From Durio zibethinus (taxonomy: Eukaryota > Streptophyta > Magnoliopsida > Malvales > Malvaceae): a stretch of 64,000 nucleotides of DNA. The translations under genes and the position numbers were made by a program. Shown one piece after another: positions 1 through 9,540 of the stretch (position 1 is its first letter; every line of letters begins with the position of its first letter). Location: contig NW_019167915.1 of assembly GCF_002303985.1 (NCBI RefSeq), positions 13,669,170-13,733,169 of the forward strand, given 5' to 3'. Under the pieces are notes generated by a model, which ran no database searches, was not told the origin of the DNA, and saw only the letters and a list, made by a program, of their open reading frames with translations.

Positions 1-2655
1 CGTAGTTTTGTTCCAGCATACTAATCTTTGAATCTTCCTGAGACTCCACCACCTTTGCCTTTTCTTTCTCTTTCTCTTTCAAATCATCTAGATCAAGAAC
101 TTGGATTAGTTCTATTGCATTTTCAATAAAGATAAGGTTCACATAGCTATGGTAATGCTCAGGATTTGAAGCTGATAGCATTCTAGGGTATGCAGGATAT
201 GCAAACTGTTGTAGCGGTGTATCCTGTGTGGACTGAGCTTGTTGTGGACTAAAATCGGGAGGATATAAAAGTCAGCCATTTCTTGTGATGGAGGGCCCTG
301 TTGGCTTGTATTTTCTTCTGTCCTTTTTCTTTTATTTAATATGTTGAAAGCATCTAAAATCTTACTCAACTTAGTCTCAAGCTTTTTTTTTGGGCGTTTT
401 CTATCTTTTCAAGTCGATGGGAGTTTTCTTGCTCTATTTGTCTAGCTTTGGCTCTTGTGTTGTATCGATGAGTGGGGTTCTTACTGGATGGAGCTATCCT
501 TGAACCTTAAATATCATATCTTAGAATTAGCAAGTTTATATGACTATCTCATGGTTACTTTTTTAAATGTAATGAATGAGGATGCAATGAATGAAAATGC
601 ATGTAATGCAAAGAACATTTGCCTTAAGATAGTGTTCAACCAAAAGATTTCATTTATTCAAAGAATTTTCGTTTACATAGAGTTTATCATCTTAGAGTTA
701 TAAAAATAAAATCATTTGATCTGCTCATACTAGGCTTTGGCTTTCTCGATGAAGTTCAATAGACGCTGCCTATGTTCTTCTATTGGGGCCACCACTTGTT
801 TCAATGCCTTTACCTTTTCTACCATCTCTCTTGCCTTGCATACCCCTTTGTAAATTTGGGTTGTTAGGTGCTCAATGTACTTCTGTCTTCCTAAGTTCTC
901 TCTTTTACTACACCAGACTTGGTATGATAACTCTTTATACTTTCTAACCAATGCAACAATGTGGTATTCTTGTTCATTCAACTTTTGTCTCAACCTGCTT
1001 AAGTAACTGTTCAACATGTTATTTTCTATCTGTACTTGGGTACTTTCTTCTTCCAATTCAACATATTCTTTCTTCAATCGGATATTCTCTTCAGTTAGCT
1101 CAACAATTGTTATCTCCTTAGCCCTTTCCCTTACACATAACCTTTTATGTTCTTGGTATAGCTCTGCTAGGTCTTCAATAGCTGTATCACGTTCTCTAGC
1201 AATCTTGCAAACTTTAGCTTCATGTTTTTCAGCTTTATCTTTTCATTGATCTTTTTTTTCTTAAAACTTTTAGATTTCTTGCTTTAACTTATCCTTTTCA
1301 GACTCAAATTCTTTTGTCGCAAGCTCTAATTTTGATGGTGTCTCTTCAAGCTTTCCTCATGTTGGTGGTTGAAAGCTTTCATAAGTGAATACCATTTTTT
1401 ATCTTTGTCTTGCTCTCCAAACTAAGTACCCCTGAGTGACCTTATCAGTGAACGGTCCATGACTCATTCTACCAAGATTTTTCCATACTTTAATTATCTT
1501 ATTCATCCTCTGAAATGCTTTTGACTCACTGTAAGAAAAATTTGATTGATGAAGCCCGTGGGTTATAGGAATAAACTGTTCTGCCTCAAACTATCTTCTT
1601 ACTAGAAGTGACACATAACTTGTTACCCCTTATAAACCTAGAAGTGGGACCACAGTATTATCTCCATACTGATATAACATAGGTTCACGATTCATCCATG
1701 CGACCAACCACCTTACTTTGACACTTGTCAGTTCTTGTAAGAAAGCTATCCACTCATTTTTTGACTTTTGTTCTAATTACCTACTTTCATAGAATTCTTT
1801 GATCGGAGCTTGATTGTGGACATAAAGGTTCAAGAAAGCACTTTTTATCCACTTGAAATGGCTTTTCATCAATACAAACAATAACTATATACAACCTATA
1901 AAATGCCCTCCCTTTCGACGACAGGGACTCAAAGATTTTCTCTGCTAATATTACTGTTGAAGGGTTAAAGCCGTTGATCACACTTTCGAAGAAGTCAACC
2001 ATTGTTATTTCAATATAACCCAAAACCTTTGGAAATATCACCATTTCATATATAGCTAAGGCGAATACATCTAAACCTTGTTCTTCGTCGGTATATTGCA
2101 CTAAAAAATCATGAAAGAACTTTTAGGGTAGGCAAGCCTGTTCTTGTTTTCTCTTTGTATGAGAGTCCACAATCTCTTTGTCTATCCCCATAAGATGAGC
2201 CAAATCTTTATGAAATCTTGATTTGTGTTTTTTAACATATATCTTGTCAAGAGCCTTGAGGTGCAAACCTAATAAAGTCGAATATTCTTCGATGGTTGGT
2301 GTCATATTGACTTCATTGAAGATGAAACACTTGAATGTAGATCCCAAAATTACGCTGCAGCTCTGACTAGGTGATTGTTGACATTTACTGCAAGAAGATG
2401 TGCTATATGCCCATGTCTCTAGCAAAAATGCTCTTGTCTTGATGGATTCATCTTCTTACATATATCAACCAAATCTTCTAGATTATTTTGTTTGAGGAGG
2501 ATAGATGTTTCTTGAGATAAGGTAGAATCATGGCTGATTGGTAAACAATCCCCCATCTTTAATTGAATCTTTTCTTACTGGATTTTTACTTCGTTGGGTG
2601 ACTCACAAGGAGCTAGTACAGATGAAGAGCAAACTAATTGTTTTGTGAAGTTCAT
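1..2655 (-). pseudogene. Tat-type gypsy ORF1 (DUF7745-like, coiled coil) and probable start of gag, element E1
   Basis: The reading direction is minus, away from the LTR and primer-binding site at 3264-5187. An ATG at 2655 opens a frame of 26 codons that ends at a TAA (2577-2575); after it the same protein can be followed in pieces. The piece at 2123-2425 holds VNMTPTIEEYSTLLGL and the piece at 1787-2101 holds ALAIYEMVIFPKVLGYIE, the style of the DUF7745 proteins encoded upstream of gag in plant Tat elements. The piece at 730-1077 is a heptad-rich, Glu/Lys-rich coiled coil, typical of the C-terminal part of such proteins. About 1-370 is lower confidence and may be the ORF1 end or the gag start. 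Element C at 31045-32280 encodes the same protein on the other strand. Stops and frameshifts make it a pseudogene; the rest of the element lies left of the window. Confidence 0.8.
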
Positions 2656-3263
2656 GAAAAACTTTTTGTTGAAGACCGTCTTTCAAGCAAATGTTCTTTA
2701 TGCAACTTTATGATATGAGTATGGATCATGCAAACATGAATAAGAGAAGAGGTTAGTATACCAAATAAGAAGAAATAAATAAATAACTAAATAAATTAAA
2801 ACATCACACAGAATAAGAGGAATGAACCCTATGCTTTTGGTCAATTCTAAAAGGGAAGAAAAATGGCTCTATCTATAGGTTAGGCACTCTTAAGGTTCAC
2901 TATATGTGGTTTGAGGTTAAAGTCTAAAGGTTCTCAAATTGCTCTTTACATCATTGTCCATCACAGACTAGTAAGGTACCCCAATCCTCACCCATTACAG
3001 GCTATAAGTGGAAAATGTTCAATTTGAGTGGGAGTATTTTGCTAGCCACTATGGAGGCATTAAATCTCACGAAAGCAATAGGTACTTTACTCCCTCTTAG
3101 AAGGACGGAGCTTGGGTATAGAACTCATGTTATGCACATGCATATGAATGATATAATTAACAAAGTAAATAAATGTAAATGAATAAAAAATCTAAACAAA
3201 AAGTTCAATTTTATTAGGCTTTTGGACAACACAAATTTTTTTGCTGGCCTGACTTTTGGTAGT
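2656..3263 (-). other. 5' leader of element E1
   Basis: This is untranslated sequence between the primer-binding site and the ORF1 ATG. It contains two blocks also found in the leaders of elements D, C and F: one around 3086-3118 (on the minus strand ACCCAAGCTCCGTCC followed by a purine-rich stretch) and one around 2968-3000 (minus strand GTAATGGGTGAGGATT). Conservation in a non-coding leader suggests an RNA function, which is inference. Confidence 0.65.
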
Positions 3264-3281
3264 TCCCCAGTGGAGTCGCCA
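3264..3281 (-). other. Primer-binding site of element E1
   Basis: On the minus strand the LTR end TATGACA is followed by a 3-nt spacer (GTT) and then TGGCGACTCCACTGGGGA, which starts with TGG as expected for pairing with a tRNA 3' CCA. The same site, with changes, follows the LTR ends of elements D, C and F. I could not assign the tRNA with certainty. Confidence 0.85.
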
Positions 3282-4269
3282 AACTGTCATAATGTCTAGA
3301 TTTAGAGATCTATCGCTAGATATTAGCTTTAGGAGTCGTCACCAATCTTTTTTTGTTTAGGTGCGATTGCCCACCTAAAGAATTTATCTTTTCAAGGAAC
3401 ACCTAAGTTTAAGGGTCCCTAAAAGAATAGGTTCGGGTCGTTAACTAGAATAGGGTTCAGGAGTATGGTTACGTATGAGGAAGGTTATAGCACCCTCACA
3501 ATGCCCATCAAAAGATGGTACTAGCTTAATTTTATGTTATTCAATAAGCCTTAAAATTTATCAAGTAATTAATTATTAGAAATTATTCTCAATTGACTAT
3601 AATACTTTTAGCAAAAAATTGAGAAAATTCCCTCACCTCAAGAGTATGCAAGGGAACTACTATTTCACTTACAGAGGCTCCATCGTCGAATTATTTAACC
3701 TTAAAGAAAATTCAAGAAACAAAAAGGAAAAGAAATAAAATGAAAAAAGAATAATGATTCAGCTTTAGATATAAATCATTTTCTTTTAAAAAACTCATTG
3801 CTTTTGTACAAGGAAAATTGATACTTTTAACTTTTCCTCAAAAGCATTTGGGGAGTTTCTATTTTAAGAAAAATTGATATTTTCAACTTTTCCTTAAAAC
3901 GATTTTTTTTAAAAAAAAAAATTGGTATTTCTGACTTTTCTTCAAAATATTTTTCTGAAACTTTAATTTCGAGATGCTTTCAACTTTTCCTCAAAAATAT
4001 TTTTTAAAAATTTTATTTTGAAGAAAAATTGATACTTTCAACTTTTTTTTAAAAATATATTTTTTAAAAATTTTATTTTCAAGAAAAATTAATACTTTTA
4101 ACTTTTCTTCAAAAATATTTTTTTAGAAAATTATTTTCAAGAAAATTTGATACTTTTAACTTTTCCTCAAAAATATTTTTTAGAATTTTATTTTAAGAAA
4201 ATCATTAAGAAAAATAAATAAAAATAAGAATAAAAATTAAAATAAAATAAGGAATACCAAATAATTCTA

Positions 4270-4270
<1 letters not shown>

Positions 4271-4313
<43 letters not shown>
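4271..4313. repeat. (TAA)n microsatellite in the E1 LTR
   Basis: Uninterrupted TAA repeats of about 14 units. Similar trinucleotide runs lie in LTR A (15145-15206) and LTR B (21067-21119), so the tract is a recurring LTR feature. Confidence 0.9.
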
Positions 4314-4316
<3 letters not shown>

Positions 4317-4472
4317 GAAATAATAATAATAAAAAAAGAAAAAAAAACCTTTGGAATGGTTCGGCTCGGCTCGACTGGGGTACAGGCAAAGACGCGGGTT
4401 GTTGATTGGGTTGGCGTTCGGGTCGAGTCACCCGATTTCAAAATGCGCGGATCCTCTGGAAATAGTAAGGCT

Positions 4473-4503
4473 AAAACGACATCGTTTTTGATAGGTATAA
4501 AAG
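4473..4503 (+). promoter_or_regulatory. Antisense promoter-like block in the E1 LTR (dyad plus TATA)
   Basis: AAAACGACATCGTTTT (4473-4488) is an inverted repeat with arms AAAACGA and TCGTTTT. Seven bases later comes TATAAAAG (4496-4503), followed by a long pyrimidine-rich run (about 4518-4580), the layout of a plant core promoter. It lies on the strand opposite to gag-pol. The same arrangement occurs in LTRs B, C and G with the same or nearly the same spacing. Activity is inferred. Confidence 0.55.
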
Positions 4504-4843
4504 GCTCCAACCTCTGTTTTTTTGTAGATTGCTTCTTTCCCTCTCCTCTCCTCTTCTTTTTTCTCCTCCTTCTCTCTAAACAGAATCCAGATTCCAGTTG
4601 AATATCTGTCGAAATTTGAAAAAACACGTCAAAAACTTCAAAGTTGGCCAAAAATATTGTTGAAAAACTTGAATCTCGTTGAAAAATTTCTCTGGATTCT
4701 AAAAAATTTTCAGAAATTTTCTAGAAAAAAACTTCAAAAATTCTAAAAAATTTTTTTCATAAATTCCTAAAGTTGTTTCTAACACACCAAAACCTTTTTT
4801 AGCTTTTGTTTCCTCTCCATTTTTCCTGTATGATCTATAGACC

Positions 4844-4851
4844 TATTTATA
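4844..4851 (-). promoter_or_regulatory. Sense TATA box of the E1 LTR
   Basis: The minus strand reads CTATAAATAG here, a consensus TATA box facing the element's coding region. TATAAATT occurs at the corresponding place in LTRs A (14659-14666), B (20726-20733) and C (29330-29337), always on the coding strand of the element. Confidence 0.55.
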
Positions 4852-5192
4852 GGGATTGATCAGAAGAGTTTCTAATCAATCCCAACTCCTTTTGAGATTT
4901 GGATTCAATCTTTGAATTCAATCCTAATTCTGCCAGCCTCCAATTTCATGGCCAAATTCAATTTTTTCTAATCCTAATCCTAGCCGAAAATCAAAGAAAA
5001 AGATAAAATAAAAAATATATATTAATAGATAAATAAAAATACATTAATAGATAAATAATAATAAAAAATATATATTAATAAATAATAAAATAAAATAAAT
5101 AAAAATATAAATATAAAATATAAAATGAACTTATTTATTTGGACCAAACTTAATTGATCCGGACCTAAATCAAATTAAGTGTCTACAGGTGA

Positions 5193-5763
5193 TTTTTACT
5201 TTTAATACAGTTCCACAATGTACTTGTTTTCTTACTTTGCAAGGGAAGGTGGTGGGGGGTGGAAGCTGGCTCTTGGGGGCATAATCTTTCTTTTCTATGA
5301 ACTGTAGAAATTCTTGTTTCAAAACGAGGAATTTGAAGGTGTTTTCCAGCAGGGCGCGAACATGAATAAGTTGTTTATTTATTTATTTTAAAAAGGGGTC
5401 CTATTCCAACATTTTTTTTAATGATGAAGTTGCAAATCATGTGATTATGGATGTATTACGGAAAAAATTTGCCATCGTGGGGAGTTGAAACTCTGAAAAT
5501 CACTAGTTAAAACAAAATTAGCAGCAACCATGCAGTACATCATTCACTCCGCTCCTAAATCTTATTAGCATGATTGATTCGTTCCGATTCTGTTAAACCA
5601 AAATTGAAATGGGAACAGTTTTCTCTTTCTGGAACAAGCAGTGTAATTATTACGACATCACTAACAACTTAAAACTGGAATCAGATCGGTTGTTCACCAG
5701 TTTGAACGCAAATTGTTCGGGCTTCGCTGCGCATCGGAGTACACCAAGTTCATTACGTTTCGG
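5193..5763. other. Host 3' flank of the IDD gene
   Basis: This stretch lies between the outer end of the E1 LTR and the IDD stop codon. It has no reading frame of note and no transposon signature that I recognise, and it should contain the IDD 3' UTR and polyadenylation region. E1 therefore sits within about 0.6 kb of the stop codon. Confidence 0.6.
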
Positions 5764-7532
5764 TCAAAGCTTCTTGCCGGCACTCTGATGTCCTGGTGGT
5801 TCCACACCTAAGAAATCAACTGTCAATTTTTCGCCTCCTTCCACGTACAGTTCTCCCAACAGATTTGAAGCATTCCCATTCTCTGAGTGCAGAAAATGAG
5901 AATCGAACAACGCAGTTGGATCAAGAGTATGGTGAGATCTAGGATCCCCTGACTCCAAATTTTTGTCATATGTTTCTTCTCCCATGTAGAAACCATCGAT
6001 GCTTGCGGCATTCGTTGCTGTGTTACTACCAACCATGGAGCAACCTTCTTGGACAGACCCAGATGAGTTCATGTTGCTGGTTGAATATCCAGTAAAACTT
6101 CTGAGTAGTATTGGGGCGATTGTATTATCACCGATCTTAGCGCCCATTTCTGCAGCTTTTTGTAACAAGGCTGTGGCAGATGTATAAGCAGAACCAATTG
6201 CAAGAGTAGATGCCGGTGATGTTCTTGGATTGAAATTTTGATCTAAATTGCTAGGCATCATGAATCCAGCCAAATTCAAACATAATGGCCTCAGTGAATT
6301 GTTCATGTTCTCATTCGAAATTGACAGATTCATCATCGTGTTTGCGTTGGAGCATGAATCAGAGCAGGGCATTGATGAAGAGAACAGCTCTTGTGCCTGT
6401 CTTTGCAAAATTCCTCCTATGGGGGCAAGGTTCTGGTTCACCTTGTAATTTTCCTCTGTTAATGCATCACAGAAGGCTCTGTGTGTGACGAAGCTATCCT
6501 TCCTGTACTAAACAAATGTATTGAATAATAATTACATCACCCTTCACACGTTCCATCACTTACAGAACATGTCATATTAACTCTTCAATATGTATGGACT
6601 GTTTTAATGGAACTGCAATAAAGCTCTACCTCGAAAAAATTGTGCCACAATGACAGCGATATTCTCGGGTGCCACAGATCTTTGTATGTGCCTTCCAGTC
6701 TGATTGAACAGCATATCGCTTGGAGCACTTATCACACTTCCATTTCTTTTCTCCATGCTTCCTGCAGAAGTGCTTCTTAATGCCAGTCAAGTCACCTAGA
6801 GCCCGGCTTGGATCATGATGCACACAATTTGGCTCAGGACATACGTAAACCCTTTTCTTCACCTGCGTATTTGTTCTTTGCTTCAGTTTCCAAGGCAAGT
6901 TATGTCCTCTCCTATGGAGCTGAAGGTTCTGATCTCTTTGAAATCCTTTATGACAGACTTCACAGATGTACCTGTTGGTTGCCATTAGACTCCTTGGAGA
7001 TAATGCTACAACCTCCGCATCTGGATCTGAAAAATTGCCAAAAAGAAGTTGGTTTTTTTTTTGACAATTTAGCTGCATTTTAGTGATTAATATTCCTGGA
7101 AGAATCTGAATCAACCTTCATTAATCTTATTTAAACATAAATTATTGTTATAGTAGCCTTTTTTACATCCACACATAGGGATTGGACAGATATTATCGTG
7201 TCAGGAATTAGAAAACACTGGCAAATTATTAATACGAAAAGCATGAATAATCTTGCCACCACTGTTCTCATGCATTTATGCTTTGGCTTTTATTTCAGGT
7301 AAAAAATGATCCAAAATATTTTTGCAACTATTTGTTCGAAAGAGATAAGATAAATATAGGTGTGCTTGCCTGGATTCCCTGGAAGGTTTCTTTTCTTCTT
7401 TGAACTTGTGGTGGTAGGGGTTGAACCATCACCGCCATGTTCAAGAGGATTAGGACTTTCATTAGACGACTGTGAGATGACAGTGCTTTGAAACTGTTCA
7501 TCTTCTTCAAATTCCTGAACAAAGTTTGACAT
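5764..7532 (-). CDS. INDETERMINATE DOMAIN (IDD) family C2H2 zinc-finger transcription factor
   Basis: Three exons on the minus strand (7532-7370, 7026-6630, 6502-5764) join in frame to 432 residues. Residues 45-48 (KKKR) open the nuclear-localisation and ID-domain start KKKRNLPGNPDPDAE. Four zinc fingers follow: C2H2 at C76, C79, H92, H96; C2H2 at C117, C122, H140, H145; C2HC at C152, C155, H168, C172; C2HC at C179, C181, H194, C198. The last two form the finger pair typical of the family. Downstream are the IDD C-terminal motifs SATALLQKAAEMG (about 295-307) and LTVDFLGVE (about 413-421, cf. TRDFLG). Finger order, exon phases and length fit plant IDD proteins, which are nuclear DNA-binding regulators (e.g. 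of GA/DELLA and SHR-SCR pathways). I cannot tell which IDD subgroup. The ATG at 7532 is the first in frame near the exon start. No stop or frameshift is seen. Confidence 0.93.
6503..6629 (-). other. IDD intron 2 (GT-AG)
   Basis: The donor is TCGAG|GTAGAG and the acceptor TAGTACAG|GAAGG. Joining gives FSRKDSFVTHRAFCDAL, the fourth-finger sequence of IDD proteins, with the split codon restored. Confidence 0.88.
7027..7369 (-). other. IDD intron 1 with a GC-AG splice pair
   Basis: Exon 1 ends ...AATCCAG and the intron opens GCAAGC, with no usable GT nearby. It ends in a pyrimidine-rich stretch and TTTTTCAG before ATCCAGATGCGG. Joining restores the family sequence NPDPDAEV in frame. CAG|GCAAG is the strong consensus for the rare GC-AG introns. 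Confidence 0.85.
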
Positions 7533-9540
7533 GTTTAGCAGGCCTTGATACTGATCAATGTTGAAAGGCAGTTGATAATATATGATTAGATATGGTGGGA
7601 GACTTGGCTAGAAGACAAGAAGAAGAAGAAGAAATTCGATACCAACTACGATCGAAGACCATGGCCCATGCATTGAAAATTAAATTGGAATTAGAATTCT
7701 TTGATGGCAACATCTTTGTATCAAATAATATATGTTTACATCATCTATCAATAAAATAGACATCATAAGTTGGATCTGCCTATCCTGTACGTATGTAACG
7801 AAGTGAACTTCTTGCAAGCGCCCAATGGTTTCTTCAGATTACCGAAGCATTAATAGCTATTTTATGCATTTCAAACATAGTTTTCATTTTGGGTTTCTTT
7901 TGAAGTCAAAAGATCGAAATCAAAGTCACTGTGAGGTAGTGGAATTGCACATTTAGAGTTGTTATATCTTCAAAAACTGTTTGCCGTTTATGTTTTGACA
8001 TTAAGAATTAGTTGAGAGTGGATTAATGTGACCAAAAGAGACAAATTAAAAAGGACAATGTAGAGGATGCCAAAGGACATATCCGTATAAAGAGACAAGT
8101 TTTGCCTTCTGTTAATATTATTTAAGATGTTATATATGTATGCTACTATCTGCCTCCATGATTCACCTGGGCTACCCATTACCGGTTGGCATATTTGTGT
8201 TTGTCATTCTTGATTGACGTTTTGTTTTAATATTTGAGTGAGCTTAACTCTTTTTCACTGTTTTGCCCCGAAAACTTTTCTAGTATCTTTATCCAAATTC
8301 CACTAGCAGTTTGTGCTATTTTATGTCTGAAAAAAGGAAACCATTTCACAAAATGGAAAAATATCAACGTTGAAGTAAAAAATTTTCGCCTAAGAAGTGA
8401 CTCATGTTTTACGCAAATTTTCTTTTAAATTTTTTAAGTATTATTAAATAAGTAATTGAAAATTTATCTAATCACTTGCAAAATCAATATGAGGACATAT
8501 AGTTTGGTGAATCAAATTTTTGCAGTCCAACCCATCATAATTTACTTATTCGAGTCATATTTTTAGATCTCTAATTTAATATCACATAATTTAAAGATAA
8601 ATCCAAATTTCAACAATTAACTTTGAAGGACTCATAAATTATTTAATTAAATTTCACTACGAGTCATTATCTTTTATTTATAATTAAATTAGAATAATTT
8701 AAAAATAAAATCAAAGTTCTTTAAAACTCTCTCACTTACCATTAAAGATGAAAAAATCGGATCACACCTATCATTGAACCAAGAAAGAATAGTTGGCTTG
8801 TCCAATCCATAAAAGAAGTTGAATCCCTAAAAGAAAATTCGATTTTAAAGTTTATTTTATTGTTTTATTATCCAAACATTTTTCGTAAATGATGAAATAT
8901 GAACTTTTGACCTCTTAATTAAAGTTAAAAGTCGTGTCATTAAATCAAATTCATATTATTATTATTATTTATTATATTTAATACCACGATAATGCATTTA
9001 GCATTATAATCTCTTTTAAAATATGAATGTCAATGGATTAGTTACAAGGTGATAGAGTATTCTCCACCCTCATTGTAATTTTTTTATATTATATCCATCA
9101 TCGTATCTACATTCAACGTATATTTTAAATTCATCTTTATTTCCATTTTTATGAGTATTTAATAAGTATGGGTAATCTCCATATTGATAGCTTTTTAAAA
9201 AATAAAAAATTAAAAATAAAATTTATTTTTACTTTTATCTTGCACTTTTATGTATTTTTTTATAAATATATATTTTAAATACAAATATATTAGTTCTAAT
9301 TAATTTAAAATAAAATTTATATTATTAAATAAAAATTAATTTATTAAATATTTATAAATTATAGGATATGAGTACAATGTGGGTGTTATCACTATAAAAA
9401 TTCTTAATTTTAGGGGCATTAAAATTGTGAGGGTTTATAAAATTGCTAATGATTTTCTATCTTTATTTTTATTTTACTGACCTAATGAAACTGCCCATAA
9501 TAACTCAACTTTTAAGGGCACTTTTAACCCATACATAAGA
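7533..9540. other. IDD upstream region, no gene seen
   Basis: The sequence upstream of the IDD start codon includes a GAAGAAG-rich run at about 7616-7641, which is TTC-rich on the gene strand and typical of a plant 5' leader. Beyond about 8200 it becomes AT-rich with only short chance frames. I see no recognisable protein, RNA gene or transposon end. Confidence 0.55.

Larger units (their letters stand above)
3285..5187 (-). repeat. 5' LTR of element E1 (complete, about 1.9 kb)
   Basis: On the minus strand the LTR starts TGTAGACACTTAATTTG at 5187 and ends TATGACA at 3285, immediately before the primer-binding site. It has the TG...CA ends expected of an LTR. The part near 3330-3500 matches the LTR ends of A, B, C, D and G. 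It carries AT-rich simple repeats near 4271-4313 and 4990-5130, a sense TATA box and an antisense dyad-TATA block. The 5 bases outside the LTR, GGTGA at 5188-5192, are the candidate target duplication; the partner copy is outside the window. Confidence 0.85.

Noticed and set aside
4205..4651. Minus-strand frame of 148 codons in the E1 LTR
   Set aside because: Half of it is an isoleucine run from the (TAA)n repeat; the rest overlaps LTR sequence conserved as DNA, not protein.
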